In this document: positions 6,214 to 14,970 of the stretch, piece by piece
How the letters are laid out: each line of letters starts with the position of its first letter
Position numbering within the stretch: the stretch's first letter is position 1
Assembly (NCBI GenBank): GCA_964370235.1
Contig: CAYJIL010000039.1
Coordinates: forward strand, 1-21,639
Source: CAYJIL01 sp964370235
Lineage (GTDB): Bacteria > Bacteroidota > Bacteroidia > Bacteroidales > Rikenellaceae
Direction of reading: 5' to 3'
DNA: 21,639 bases
Translations under genes and position numbers: made by a program
Notes under the pieces: model-generated
The model's input: the letters and a program-made list of their open reading frames with translations, nothing else
What the model was told of the DNA's origin: nothing
Database searches by the model: none

Positions 6214-7242
6214 ATGTTTAAAAAAGTATCTATTCTTGCGGTGGCACTAATGTGTTTTGTCGCAAATCCTCTTGTTGCACAGAGTCAAGTCGAGGAACAA
6301 ACAACTCAAAATGAGCAAGAGACTCAGGAAGAGCTATTTACTCAGTTTAGCGGCAAGCTAAAAACCCGAGTATTTGCAGATTACGGTCACGGTTTGTTTA
6401 ATAACAACAGTGTAACAAACTTTAATATCAAGCGTGCCGTTTTGGGATATACTGCAGAGTTTGGCAAGGGCTTTTCGGCCGATCTAGAGATTGACTTTGC
6501 ATCTACCGAGGATGATACAGGTGTTGACGAGTATGCTACCTATGTGCGTAACGCAGAACTTATATGGGAGCACCAAAACCTAAAAATCAATTTTGGTGTT
6601 ATTACTCCCAAAATCTTTAACTATATCGAGCGTTTTTGGGGTTATCGTTACATCGTAAAATCTCCAATGGATCAGTATAGTTTTGGCCCTAGCCGAGATT
6701 TGGGTGTCTCGGTAGTTTATAATGTTGGTGATTGGTTATCGCTAGATGCTACTATGCTTAATGGTGATGGTTACAAGTTTTTTGAGACCGACAACAACCA
6801 AAAATATAGCCTTGGTGCAACATTCGAGCCAACAGACTATCTAAGCTTTAGAGCTTATGGCGAGGTTTACGACGATAACAATGCCGTTATAGATGGTGAG
6901 AACCAATCTGTCGTGTCGGCCTTTGCAGGTTATAAGCAAAATGGTTTAGCAATAGGTCTTGAGTATGACTATTTGTGGAACCGTGGTTTTATCGAAGATC
7001 GTGACGAGGAGATTTTCTCGGTGTTTGCACACTATAAAATTAGCAAGATGTATAACGTGTTTGCTAGATATGATAAGATTGAGAGCAAAGATAACTGGGA
7101 TGGTTCACAAGAGGCATACTATCTAGGTATGGAGTACAATCCAGTTAAGTATGTTAAACTAGCTCCAATGCTATCTTATAAAAAGAGTTTTGCTAAAGAA
7201 GGTGCACCTTATTTGGGCGTGTATCTCGAGCTTAGATACTAA
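6214..7242 (+). CDS. Outer-membrane porin, phosphate-selective porin O/P family
   Basis: This is a 342-aa beta-barrel protein. A signal peptide (about residues 1-22, lysines at 3-4, hydrophobic core, LVAQ) is followed by a Gln/Glu-rich linker to about residue 40. Then come alternating aromatic/polar strands: SGKLKTRVFADYG, NIKRAVLGYTAEF, NFGVITPKIF, SLGATFEP, SVFAHYKI and NVFARYDK. The last strand ends GVYLELRY with a C-terminal aromatic, typical of barrels assembled by BamA. The NIKRAxLGY and FGxxTP segments fit the porin O/P (OprO/OprP) family of Bacteroidetes. Members are named for phosphate or polyphosphate channels, but the substrate here is not proven. It stands alone behind a Pho-box-like array and ends at a strong terminator, so it is monocistronic. 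Confidence 0.8.
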   Translation: MFKKVSILAVALMCFVANPLVAQSQVEEQTTQNEQETQEELFTQFSGKLKTRVFADYGHGLFNNNSVTNFNIKRAVLGYTAEFGKGFSADLEIDFASTEDDTGVDEYATYVRNAELIWEHQNLKINFGVITPKIFNYIERFWGYRYIVKSPMDQYSFGPSRDLGVSVVYNVGDWLSLDATMLNGDGYKFFETDNNQKYSLGATFEPTDYLSFRAYGEVYDDNNAVIDGENQSVVSAFAGYKQNGLAIGLEYDYLWNRGFIEDRDEEIFSVFAHYKISKMYNVFARYDKIESKDNWDGSQEAYYLGMEYNPVKYVKLAPMLSYKKSFAKEGAPYLGVYLELRY

Positions 7243-7267
7243 TATAATCGTTTCATGATTAATATTT

Positions 7268-7309
7268 GGATCCTACTAACTATTGGTGCAGTTAGTAGGA
7301 TCCTTTGTT
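7268..7309 (+). terminator. Intrinsic terminator of the porin gene
   Basis: GGATCCTACTAACT (7268-7281) pairs perfectly over 14 bp with 7290-7303, with an 8-nt loop, followed by TTTGTT. It lies 25 nt after the porin stop. It has little T-run on the minus strand. The 140 bp between it and the adenosyltransferase stop hold only weak hairpins (for example AGGGTA/TACCCT at 7366-7384). Confidence 0.85.
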
Positions 7310-7453
7310 ATTGGTGTATGGGAAATCTATATAGAATTTATGAACGCCATAGCTCTCCACTTGTGAGGGTAATGTAACTACCCTAGCACTGGTGTAAAGC
7401 TGAGTGCAGCTTTTGCTCATAAACCCATCTACCCTAGCGTCAATTTTGTAATA

Positions 7454-7987
7454 CTAGAACTCTATACCCAAGCGGCTCTCGATGCCCATAGTCTCGTATG
7501 GGTGCTTTTTGCAATCCATAAACGTAACGTAATGTGCCATCTCCATCACTTTTTCGGTAGCATTTCGCCCCGTTAACACTAGCTCCAAATTGGCTGGTTT
7601 ACTCTCTATAAAATCTATTAGCACCTGCTCCTGCAAGAATTTATCACGCACCGAAATTAATATCTCATCTAGTATAAGCATATCGTATTTGTTATCGATA
7701 ACCATTTGCTTTATCTCGGCTACCGCCTCTAGTGTTTCGTTGGCAATAATAGTGCAATCCATCGTGGTGTCTAGGTGTGGGTGCCCCTGTGCTCGATTAA
7801 TAACCTCTACGCCTAGCTTTGTTAGCGACTGCATCTCTTTGTATCCAAAAATATCGGGGCGTTTGTGAAACGATACATAGCACACTTTTAGCCCTCCGCC
7901 CACTGCTCGTGCTGCTAGACCTACTGCTGCTGTTGTTTTGCCTTTTCCTCCCCCTGTATATACGTGTATTAATCCACAATCTTTCAT
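7454..7987 (-). CDS. cobO: Corrinoid (cob(I)yrinic acid a,c-diamide) adenosyltransferase
   Basis: This 177-aa enzyme of the CobA/CobO/BtuR P-loop family transfers the adenosyl group of ATP to Co(I) corrinoid, giving the coenzyme form of vitamin B12. The N-terminus has the modified Walker A HVYTGGGKGKTT (GGGKGKT at 12-18), then AAVGLAARAVG. Further on are YDMLILDEI (Walker B region), LVLTGRNA and a C-terminal KHPYETMGIESRLGIEF typical of the family. The open frame continues to 8131, but the ATG at 7987 is preferred: it begins at the family N-terminus, and a -7 box at 8012-8019 and a terminator lie inside the extension. No other corrinoid gene is nearby, suggesting corrinoid salvage or a cobalamin locus elsewhere. 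Confidence 0.88.
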   Translation of the reverse strand: MKDCGLIHVYTGGGKGKTTAAVGLAARAVGGGLKVCYVSFHKRPDIFGYKEMQSLTKLGVEVINRAQGHPHLDTTMDCTIIANETLEAVAEIKQMVIDNKYDMLILDEILISVRDKFLQEQVLIDFIESKPANLELVLTGRNATEKVMEMAHYVTFMDCKKHPYETMGIESRLGIEF

Positions 7988-8011
7988 ATTCGTTTTTTTA
8001 AAGTTTAATTG

Positions 8012-8019
8012 CAAAGATA
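8012..8019 (-). promoter_or_regulatory. -7 box of the adenosyltransferase promoter
   Basis: On the minus strand TATCTTTG matches the Bacteroidetes -7 consensus exactly and lies 25 nt before the ATG at 7987. The -33 region falls in the T-rich tail of the upstream terminator and is poor. The leader would be about 20 nt, too short for a cobalamin riboswitch. Confidence 0.5.
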
Positions 8020-8029
8020 GTATATTATT

Positions 8030-8075
8030 AAAAAGAGAATATCCCATTCGAGAATTATTTCTCGAATGGGATATT
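8030..8075 (-). terminator. Intrinsic terminator of the efflux operon
   Basis: A perfect 17-bp stem (8038-8054 with 8059-8075) closes on a 4-nt loop. On the minus strand it is followed by CTCTTTTTAATA. It lies 31 nt after the stop of the outer-membrane channel gene and isolates the adenosyltransferase gene from the efflux transcript. Confidence 0.9.
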
Positions 8076-8105
8076 AACTCAACTGTGTTTATAGCTTTTA
8101 TAAAA

Positions 8106-9500
8106 CTACTTTGTTCCACCACCAAGGGCATGGTATAGTGTTATCACACCCTCTATTTGGCTATACTTGTCGCTGGCTTGTGTAAGGCGAGCATTAAGCA
8201 AGTTATTTTGCGCTGTAAGTACCTCTAGATAGTTAGTTGAGCGATATTTCATAAGTAGCTCGGTACTAACTAGTGCCTTTTCTAGCTCTTGAATTCGTTG
8301 GTCATCAAACTCTAGTCTCTGTGATGCACTTTGCCATGCAAGAAGTGCATTATTCACCTCTTTGGCAGCATCTAGGATAGTTTGTTTGTATGTAAGTAGC
8401 GCCTGCTCTTGCTCCGATTTAGAGACTTTGTATTGTGCTCTAATTTGGCCACTATTGAATATTGGCATAAGAGCCGATGCTACTCCCGTAACTAGCCATT
8501 CACCCGGGTTTGATATAATTGCTCCATAGTTGTTTGTCCACATAGCGCTACCCGAAAGGGTAATCGATGGATAGAATGCCGAGCGTGCTGCATTAGTTGC
8601 ATAGAACTTTTGTGCTAGCGAGTACTCTGCCACTTGTACATCGGGGCGATTTGCTAGTAACTCAAGCGGAACACCCACCGAAATATCCGTAGGGAAGTTT
8701 TGCTCAAGCAGTGTAGATCGCTCAATGGTTTGAGGACCCCTTGCCAAAACAGCATTAATGCTATTTTCTAGCTGCCCAATCTGTGACCAAAGCGACTCTC
8801 TACTAGCCTCAAGTGCAAGCATATTACTCTTTGCTTGTGCTACTGCTGCCTCGTTATACATGCCAAATTGCTTTAGAGCCTCCATTGCACGAATGCTCTC
8901 GGCCCAGTTCATTAGCGTCTCATCGCTAATGGCTAGCTGTGCATCTAGCGAAAGTAGCATATAATAGCTGCTTGCTACCGATGAGATAAGCTGTGTTTGA
9001 ACAGCCTGCTCATATGCTTTGCTTTGCTCTAGTAGTGCTTTGCTTTGCTCTTTGGCATTACGAACCTTACCAAAAATATCAATCTCCCAGCTACTCTGTA
9101 TTCCTACCGAATGAGTCGATTGAATCTCCTCTCGCACTCCGTCAGCTACTTGTCCAGATAGGTTGAATGTAGGAAGATATGCCAATCTTGCTGTCGAAAG
9201 CATTGTTTGAGCATTTTCGGTTTGCATACGTGCAACCAAGAGGTCTTTATTATTATTAATAGCCTCTTGTAACAGTATCTGAAGGTGACTATCGGTAAAG
9301 AGCTCTTTATATGAAAGGCTCGCAAGTGTCGAATTCGTATCCATCTGTAATGTGGCAGTGCTATATAGCTGCTCAGAGCTAGGCTCCTCCATAACCTTAG
9401 AGCGATCATAGTTGCTATATATACCACATCCCGATAGTGTAGCGGCACATAGACCCAGTGCCGCCACATATTTAAATCTTATCATATCTCTATTTTTCAT
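8106..9500 (-). CDS. RND efflux outer-membrane channel lipoprotein (OprM/TolC type)
   Basis: This 464-aa protein is the outer-membrane exit duct of the tripartite pump encoded upstream. A lipoprotein signal ends in LSGC (lipidated Cys at 25). The body has the two repeated outer-membrane-efflux domains of the NodT/OprM family, with long helical, Ala/Gln-rich segments, the strand PTFNLSGQVADG, the family phrase LLANRPDVQVAEYSLAQ and PSITLSGSAMW. The open frame extends to 9569, but residues before Met 24 of that frame are not signal-like. The ATG at 9500 overlaps the pump stop by 11 nt and has an AAGAGAG-like ribosome site; the ATG at 9485, 4 nt after the stop, is an alternative that also keeps the lipobox. 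It is the last gene of the operon. Confidence 0.92.
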   Translation of the reverse strand: MKNRDMIRFKYVAALGLCAATLSGCGIYSNYDRSKVMEEPSSEQLYSTATLQMDTNSTLASLSYKELFTDSHLQILLQEAINNNKDLLVARMQTENAQTMLSTARLAYLPTFNLSGQVADGVREEIQSTHSVGIQSSWEIDIFGKVRNAKEQSKALLEQSKAYEQAVQTQLISSVASSYYMLLSLDAQLAISDETLMNWAESIRAMEALKQFGMYNEAAVAQAKSNMLALEASRESLWSQIGQLENSINAVLARGPQTIERSTLLEQNFPTDISVGVPLELLANRPDVQVAEYSLAQKFYATNAARSAFYPSITLSGSAMWTNNYGAIISNPGEWLVTGVASALMPIFNSGQIRAQYKVSKSEQEQALLTYKQTILDAAKEVNNALLAWQSASQRLEFDDQRIQELEKALVSTELLMKYRSTNYLEVLTAQNNLLNARLTQASDKYSQIEGVITLYHALGGGTK

Positions 9501-12500
9501 CAGTAATAACTCTCTTAGGCATAACTCTCTCCTGTATGTTCTGGAACACAATAAAGAGAATTGGCACAATAAATACTAGAGCTAGCGTACCCACAATCAT
9601 ACCACCAATGATGGCAACACCAAGTGATATGTTACCGTTAGCACCCACACCCTGCGCAACTGCAAGAGGTAGCATACCAATAACCATTGTTAGCGAGGTC
9701 ATAAGGATAGGGCGAAGACGTGTTTCGGCTGCCGATACTGCTGCCGCTGTAATGCTCATGCCCGATGCTCTACGCTCCGATGCAAACTCGGTTAGAAGGA
9801 TCGCTGTTTTGGCAAGTAGACCAATAATCATGATAAGGGCTGTCTGCATATAAATATCGTTTGTGATACCAAACATCTTTGCAAACAAGAAGCTACCAAG
9901 TACACCAAACGGTACCGAAGTAATTACCGCTAGTGGAATGAAGACACTCTCATAAAGCGCACAAAGAATAAGGTAAACAAAGATAAGACAGATTATAAAG
10001 ATAACTAGCTGTGAGCTACCTGTCGATGCCTCCTCACGTGTTAGACCACCAAACTCAACGCCATAACCCATTGGTAGAACTTGGCTCGCAACCTCTTGAA
10101 TTGCCTCGATTGCTTGACCCGAGCTATAACCCTCGGCTGGAGTACCACTCAATGATATGGAGTTAAACATGTTGAAACGTGTTAGGTTGTCGGCTCCATA
10201 TGTTTGTGTAAGTGTAATGTACTGAGTAATTGGTGACATTTCACCATTACTGTTACGCACAAAGATATTATCTAGCGACTTCATATCAATGCGATCTTCG
10301 GTTGGTGCTTGAATCATCACACGATATAAACGAGAGAACTTGTTCATGTTAGACACATAGTTACCACCTACATATCCCGAAAGAGTTGCTAGCACCTCGG
10401 CAGGCATAACACCGTTACGCATACACACCGCTGCATCTACCTCGACAAGATACTGAGGGTACATTGGGTTGAATGTCGAGAACGCTTGTGCAATCTCTGG
10501 ACGAGCTCTAAGTGCACCCATAAACTTTTGAGTGTTCATAAACAGATCGTTTACCGTACCACCTGCACGGTCTTGTACGTGTACTTCGAAACCGTTATTT
10601 GCACCATAACCCGTAATCATAGGAGGCGCAATAGCCATAATCATACCACTCTTAATATGCGATGTTAGACCATAAATCTTGCCAATTACGCTCTTGATAT
10701 CACCACCTGCATAGTCACGCTCAGACCAATCTTTAAGCCTAATGATGAACATACCGTTCGATGCACCTTGGCCACCAATAAGACCAAAGCCCGATACCGA
10801 AGTATATATCTCTATTTCGGGGATACTCTTAACTGCCTCTTCAACGGCATCAAGAGTCTTTTGAGTTTGCTCAAGCGTACTGCCCGGAGGTGTAGATACG
10901 TTAACGAATACTGTACCCATATCCTCGTCTGGTACCATTGCCGTCTTGGTTGTTGTAGCAAGATAGTAGATACCACCAAATGTTACAATAAGTAGCATCC
11001 ATGTGATCCATTTGTGCTTTATAAACCTTATAACAATAGCTTTATACTTGGCTGTAATTGAGCTAAAAGAACGCTCAAAAGCAATGTGGAAACGAGACGA
11101 GAAACTTAGCTTTTCGCCACTACCCTCTGTTTGGTGAGGCGTCATAAGCAGCGCACTAAGCGCAGGCGAAAGTGTAAGGGCGTTAATGGTAGAGATACCC
11201 ACCGCAATAGCCATCGTTAGACCAAACTGTGTGTAGAACGTACCCGTAGTACCACCCATAAAACTTACTGGGATAAATACCGCCATAAACACAACTGTTG
11301 TAGTAACAAGTGCACCACTAATACCCTTCATGGCATCTACCGTAGCGTGATATGACGATTTGTAGCCTGCGTCGAATTTGGCCTGAACGGCCTCGACGAC
11401 GACTATGGCATCATCCACCACCGTACCAATCACAAGTACAAGTGCAAATAGCGTAAGCATATTTAGCGTAAAGCCAATTGCATAGATAAGAGCAAACGTA
11501 CCCACTAGCGAAACCACAATCGAAATTGCTGGAATAAGCGAAGATCTAAAGCTCTGTAAGAAGACATATACCACTAGGATTACTAGCAAAATTGCCTCGA
11601 TTAGGGTGATAATTACGTTGTCGATCGAAGCATCAAGGTAGTCCTTAGTACTCATAATGTCAACAAACTCAAGACCCTTTGGTAGGTCTTTGCGTATCTC
11701 GACAGATAGCTTGTCTATATTCTCGATAATCTCGTTTGCATTCGAGCCAGCAGTTTGCGAAACCATAGCAATTACACCCGTACCACCCGATACATTACTT
11801 GCAAAGCTATATGTCTCAAGACCAATCTCTACATCGGCAATATCCTTTAGACGAAGTACTTCGCCATCGCTTAGAGAGCGAATAACAATGTTTTCGTAAT
11901 CTTTTTCATTCTCAAAACGACCTTCGTACTTTAGGACATACTGGAACGTGTTGTTACTTTCGGCACCAATAGTACCCGTTGGTGACTCTAAGTTTTGCTG
12001 TGATAGAGCAGCCGTAACGTCCGACGGAATTAGGCTATAGGATGCCATTTTTTGTGGATCTAGCCATATACGTAGCGAATACTTAGCACCTAGTACCATC
12101 ATATCACCTACACCACTAATACGAGAGATTTGTGGCTCGATGTTAATCATCATGTAGTTGTTGATGAAATCGGCATCATAGCTATTGTCGGGGCTATATA
12201 GTGCAAGTACCTTAATGTTACTAGATAGTCGCTTGTCTACATTCACACCCGAACGTGTTACTTCGGCAGGTAGTAGACCCTGTGCCGAGGCAATCCGGTT
12301 TTGTACGTTAACCATCGCCATATCGGCATCGGTTCCCTGCTTAAAGTATATTGTAATTTCAGCCGAGCCATTATTTGTAGCCGACGAAGTCATATACATC
12401 ATGTTCTCGACACCATTGATTGACTCCTCAAGTGGTGCGATAACACTCTTTTGCACTGTCTCGGCATTTGCACCCGTATAGTATGCCTCTACGCTAATAG

Positions 12501-12627
12501 AGGGCGGTGCAATCTCTGGAAACTGCTCAATAGGCAGCATATATAGACCAATCAATCCCACAAAGAGTATGGCTACCGATATTACAAACGATAGGATAGG
12601 TCTATCAATAAAATGTTTAATATTCAT
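9490..12627 (-). CDS. RND multidrug efflux pump, inner-membrane transporter (AcrB/HAE1 type)
   Basis: This 1045-aa protein is the proton-driven pump subunit. It starts with the classic MNIKHFIDRPI helix, then the porter domain. TM2-TM6 follow, with proton-relay aspartates D405-D406 in GTVVDDAIVVVEAV (equivalent to AcrB D407/D408), SFMGGTTGTFYTQFG, a second periplasmic domain and a second membrane half containing GLLAKTAILLTEFA (AcrB Lys940 region). The length is normal for the hydrophobe/amphiphile efflux-1 family. These pumps export lipophilic drugs, dyes and bile acids; the actual substrates cannot be read here. It overlaps the adaptor stop by 1 nt (TAATG) and the channel gene by 11 nt, so the three should be co-translated. 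Confidence 0.96.
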   Translation of the reverse strand: MNIKHFIDRPILSFVISVAILFVGLIGLYMLPIEQFPEIAPPSISVEAYYTGANAETVQKSVIAPLEESINGVENMMYMTSSATNNGSAEITIYFKQGTDADMAMVNVQNRIASAQGLLPAEVTRSGVNVDKRLSSNIKVLALYSPDNSYDADFINNYMMINIEPQISRISGVGDMMVLGAKYSLRIWLDPQKMASYSLIPSDVTAALSQQNLESPTGTIGAESNNTFQYVLKYEGRFENEKDYENIVIRSLSDGEVLRLKDIADVEIGLETYSFASNVSGGTGVIAMVSQTAGSNANEIIENIDKLSVEIRKDLPKGLEFVDIMSTKDYLDASIDNVIITLIEAILLVILVVYVFLQSFRSSLIPAISIVVSLVGTFALIYAIGFTLNMLTLFALVLVIGTVVDDAIVVVEAVQAKFDAGYKSSYHATVDAMKGISGALVTTTVVFMAVFIPVSFMGGTTGTFYTQFGLTMAIAVGISTINALTLSPALSALLMTPHQTEGSGEKLSFSSRFHIAFERSFSSITAKYKAIVIRFIKHKWITWMLLIVTFGGIYYLATTTKTAMVPDEDMGTVFVNVSTPPGSTLEQTQKTLDAVEEAVKSIPEIEIYTSVSGFGLIGGQGASNGMFIIRLKDWSERDYAGGDIKSVIGKIYGLTSHIKSGMIMAIAPPMITGYGANNGFEVHVQDRAGGTVNDLFMNTQKFMGALRARPEIAQAFSTFNPMYPQYLVEVDAAVCMRNGVMPAEVLATLSGYVGGNYVSNMNKFSRLYRVMIQAPTEDRIDMKSLDNIFVRNSNGEMSPITQYITLTQTYGADNLTRFNMFNSISLSGTPAEGYSSGQAIEAIQEVASQVLPMGYGVEFGGLTREEASTGSSQLVIFIICLIFVYLILCALYESVFIPLAVITSVPFGVLGSFLFAKMFGITNDIYMQTALIMIIGLLAKTAILLTEFASERRASGMSITAAAVSAAETRLRPILMTSLTMVIGMLPLAVAQGVGANGNISLGVAIIGGMIVGTLALVFIVPILFIVFQNIQERVMPKRVITDEK

Positions 12628-13772
12628 TACTTCTGCCCTTTCTCTGATTTAACATCGCCAGCAGGTGCTGCCGCTGGTGCTTGTTGTGGATCAACTGGCG
12701 TACCTTCACGCACTAGGCCTGCGCCTTTAGAGATAATACGCTCACCCTCTTTTAGTCCACTATTAACAATGTACTCAACACCGTTGTTTAGCGGCTCAAC
12801 GCTAATTACAGCTGCTGTCGCTTTACCGTCTACTACTTTATATGCAAACGTATTGTTTTGGATAGAGAAAGTAGCCTCTTGTGGAATCACAATTACATTG
12901 TCTTTTTGCGATGTAATTACTACACTACCCACACTACCGTCACGAATAATGCTCTTTGGGTTGTCAAACACCGCTCTAAGAGTAATTGCACCCGTAGTTG
13001 GGTCGATATTGCCACTAACGGCATCTACCTTACCCTCTAGCTCATACATTTGACCATCAACTAACCTAAGACCCACTGGAGGTAGTGAATCAACCACCTG
13101 CTCAATGTCACGGCTCTGTGTAAGCTCTAGCATTTGTACCTCGCTAATCGAGAAGTATGCATACATTTTGTCATTGCTTGATACCGATACCAAAGGCTCG
13201 GTAATTGTGCTAGAAACTAGTGCTCCAACACGGTATGGAATCATGCTTGCGTAGCCATCAACTGGGCTTTTAATCTCTGTGTATGAAAGATTGTTGCGAG
13301 CATTAAGCTCTTGTGCCTGAGCTAGTGCAAGAGATGCCTTTGCCTCGGCTAGGGAATTCATAGATGTTTGTAGATCGTAATCAGAAACAACGTTAGCCTT
13401 TTTTAGCTGAACGCTGCTGTTTAGGTTAAGCTCAGCAGTAGCAACGCGAGCTTTTGCACTCACAGTATTAGCCTTTGCTACTTCTAGTGCTGCTTTGTAA
13501 GGAATTTGGTCAATAACAAATAGTAGTTGACCTTTGCGCACCGCATCACCCTCGCTAATAGCAATTTTTGTGATAACACCCGAAACCTGTGGGCGTATAT
13601 CAACAAAATGAGCACTACGAATGCGTGCACTGTAGTGGCTAGAAATTTGACGGTCTGCTGTACCCACGTTCATAGTTGGTAGAGCTGCCATTGGTGGCAT
13701 CTGAGGTTTTGGCTTACAAGAACTTACCGCTATAGCTAGGAGCGGCAGTGCCAAAAAATAATTTAATTTCAT
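12627..13772 (-). CDS. RND efflux periplasmic adaptor lipoprotein (AcrA/MexA type)
   Basis: This 381-aa membrane-fusion protein couples the pump to the outer-membrane channel. A lipoprotein signal with lipobox VSSC (Cys19) anchors it in a membrane. Next come a Pro/Met-rich linker, the first half of the lipoyl domain (DIRPQVSGVITKIAISEGDAVRKG), an alpha-hairpin with Ala-rich heptads (about residues 90-150), the second lipoyl half (NLSYTEIKSPVDGYA), a beta-barrel domain and a C-terminal membrane-proximal domain (GLKEGERIISKGAGLVREG). It ends in an Ala/Pro- and Lys-rich tail. It is the first gene of the operon, and its last stop base overlaps the pump start. A promoter at 13946-13975 leaves a leader of about 165 nt. 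Confidence 0.95.
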   Translation of the reverse strand: MKLNYFLALPLLAIAVSSCKPKPQMPPMAALPTMNVGTADRQISSHYSARIRSAHFVDIRPQVSGVITKIAISEGDAVRKGQLLFVIDQIPYKAALEVAKANTVSAKARVATAELNLNSSVQLKKANVVSDYDLQTSMNSLAEAKASLALAQAQELNARNNLSYTEIKSPVDGYASMIPYRVGALVSSTITEPLVSVSSNDKMYAYFSISEVQMLELTQSRDIEQVVDSLPPVGLRLVDGQMYELEGKVDAVSGNIDPTTGAITLRAVFDNPKSIIRDGSVGSVVITSQKDNVIVIPQEATFSIQNNTFAYKVVDGKATAAVISVEPLNNGVEYIVNSGLKEGERIISKGAGLVREGTPVDPQQAPAAAPAGDVKSEKGQK

Positions 13773-13945
13773 ACTTTTATTTGGTTATAATTATATCTTC
13801 CTTTTATTTAAATCTACCTATACATAATGATGACGAATAAGTTGCGATTTTATTGTTGTAATCCTATAAAATTAATATTAAAAGTGAAAATTTGTTTTGC
13901 CTGTCTATTTTAGCTGGTTTATTTGTGTTATTTTAATTGATAGTA

Positions 13946-13975
13946 CAAATGTAATTATCTAGTGCTACATAGCAA
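13946..13975 (-). promoter_or_regulatory. Promoter of the efflux operon
   Basis: On the minus strand TTG (13975-13973), 19 bp, then TACATTTG (13953-13946) matches TAnnTTTG exactly. The start would be near 13940, giving a leader of about 165 nt in which no riboswitch or leader peptide is recognised. Confidence 0.65.
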
Positions 13976-13977
13976 TG

Positions 13978-14007
13978 TTTTGTCGACCGAAGCCATGCTT
14001 TTGTCGA
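13978..14007 (-). promoter_or_regulatory. Candidate activator site: two direct repeats 21 bp apart
   Basis: TTTTGTCGA occurs at 13978-13986 and again at 13999-14007, exact over 9 bp, with starts 21 bp apart (two helical turns). The pair ends 3 bp upstream of the efflux -33 element. Tandem half-sites at about 21 bp next to the core promoter are the usual arrangement for AraC/XylS-family activators. The regulator gene is not in this window. Confidence 0.5.
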
Positions 14008-14059
14008 TAAAAACTTGCAACTGGTCCCTCTTGCTTACTACTCTACAAAAAAAGTGCCT

Positions 14060-14100
14060 AAAAAAAGAATAGAGAGCCTCCTTGCGGTATAGCTCTCTAT
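14060..14100 (-). terminator. Intrinsic terminator, minus strand
   Basis: ATAGAGAGC (14069-14077) pairs with GCTCTCTAT (14092-14100) around a 14-nt loop. On the minus strand it is followed by TTCTTTTTTT (T7 at 14066-14060). It is the first convincing terminator after the ychF-gltX-unknown cluster, about 230 nt past the last stop. It also keeps that transcript out of the efflux promoter region. Confidence 0.7.
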
Positions 14101-14327
14101 AATGTGTTATCTATTATTAGTGTATCAAGAAATATGAGAATCGAATTTATGCTCGTCATATCTCCCCTAAAGCACATCTAAATCTGTTTTTGGGGCGATT
14201 ATAAGTCGTTAGATATAAAAAACAATAAATTTATTTTTATGCCCGCTACTTATTTCCTTTGTGTAATCAGCCTAAAATATCGAAATTACTGATGATTTAG
14301 ATTCTTGTGCCTAACAACAATAGTTCT
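14101..14327 (-). other. Unexplained 227-bp segment between the last ORF and the terminator
   Basis: There is no credible ORF, tRNA or -7 box. On the minus strand it would be a long 3' untranslated region or contain a small RNA ending at the terminator. One recognisable fold is a CCCC(AAA) ... (TTTA)GGGG stem near 14165-14199. A TTCGATTC string resembles a T-loop, but no tRNA arms can be built around it. Confidence 0.35.
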
Positions 14328-14939
14328 CTATTTTCTTTTTCTCGAAAGAATAAGCGATTGAGTTATAAGATCAATCATCCACTTTGTATCAAAACCAAGT
14401 GTGGCAGCCTCTTTTCGTAGCCCTCGCACTGCTATTGCTTCGCTTGTGCTCGAAAAATCTTCGCTTACCATCATCTTCTCAACTACCGATGTAACGGTTT
14501 TACGAAGCAGCTTTTTGCTAAACATCGACCCCATAATCTTGTATTGAGCCTTTGTATATATGTGCTGAATAAGAGTTTGAGTAAATGTAGCGTAGCTCAT
14601 AAAGTAACCCTGAACATCTCGCACGCTCTTGCAGTTGCGCTTAACCGATGTGTCGATATCTTTCAAGAACTGCTCGTCTAGCTCATAGTTCGAAGTTATT
14701 ACTTTGCGCATTTGGCTACGCTCGGCAAAACCTGGCTTACCCGCTATTGGTGCAACCTTCATTACTCTCTTATATGAGGCAAACTCAGGGAAGACACGCA
14801 CATCGTTAATCTTTAGGTGGCACACAACAGCAGCTTGGTTATATACGCTCAAAATTGTGATAAACTCCTCAATTGCGTTTTGTGCAGCCTCTTGTCTCGA
14901 CTCCTTGTTACCGCCAAATATTCTGGATAGAAAACCCAT
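14328..14939 (-). CDS. Conserved-looking hypothetical protein, mostly helical, 203 aa
   Basis: I do not recognise the family. There is no signal peptide, membrane helix or Cys cluster, so the protein is presumably cytosolic. The N-terminus MGFLSRIFGGNKESR looks like a short amphipathic segment. The rest is rich in Lys, Ser and Ala and predicted helical, with a moderately conserved-looking centre (KPGFAERSQMRKVI, GYFMSYATFTQTLI) and a basic C-terminus ending in SRKRK. Codon use looks like its neighbours, arguing against recent transfer. It begins 31 nt after the gltX stop on the same strand with no promoter between, so it is probably the third gene of the ychF-gltX unit. That suggests, but does not show, a link to translation or growth. 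Confidence 0.7.
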   Translation of the reverse strand: MGFLSRIFGGNKESRQEAAQNAIEEFITILSVYNQAAVVCHLKINDVRVFPEFASYKRVMKVAPIAGKPGFAERSQMRKVITSNYELDEQFLKDIDTSVKRNCKSVRDVQGYFMSYATFTQTLIQHIYTKAQYKIMGSMFSKKLLRKTVTSVVEKMMVSEDFSSTSEAIAVRGLRKEAATLGFDTKWMIDLITQSLILSRKRK

Positions 14940-14970
14940 ATCTTTATCTTTTATAATTATTCTAAATATA

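Noticed and set aside
7988..8035. Cobalamin riboswitch before the adenosyltransferase gene
   Set aside because: The predicted leader is only about 20 nt and no B12-box-like sequence is present there or in the 3' flank.
7988..8131. N-terminal extension of the adenosyltransferase to 8131
   Set aside because: It would run through an exact -7 box and the 17-bp terminator of the efflux operon, and the P-loop N-terminus starts at the ATG at 7987.
14136..14165. tRNA remnant suggested by a TTCGATTC string on the minus strand
   Set aside because: No T-stem, acceptor, anticodon or D-arm can be paired around it.
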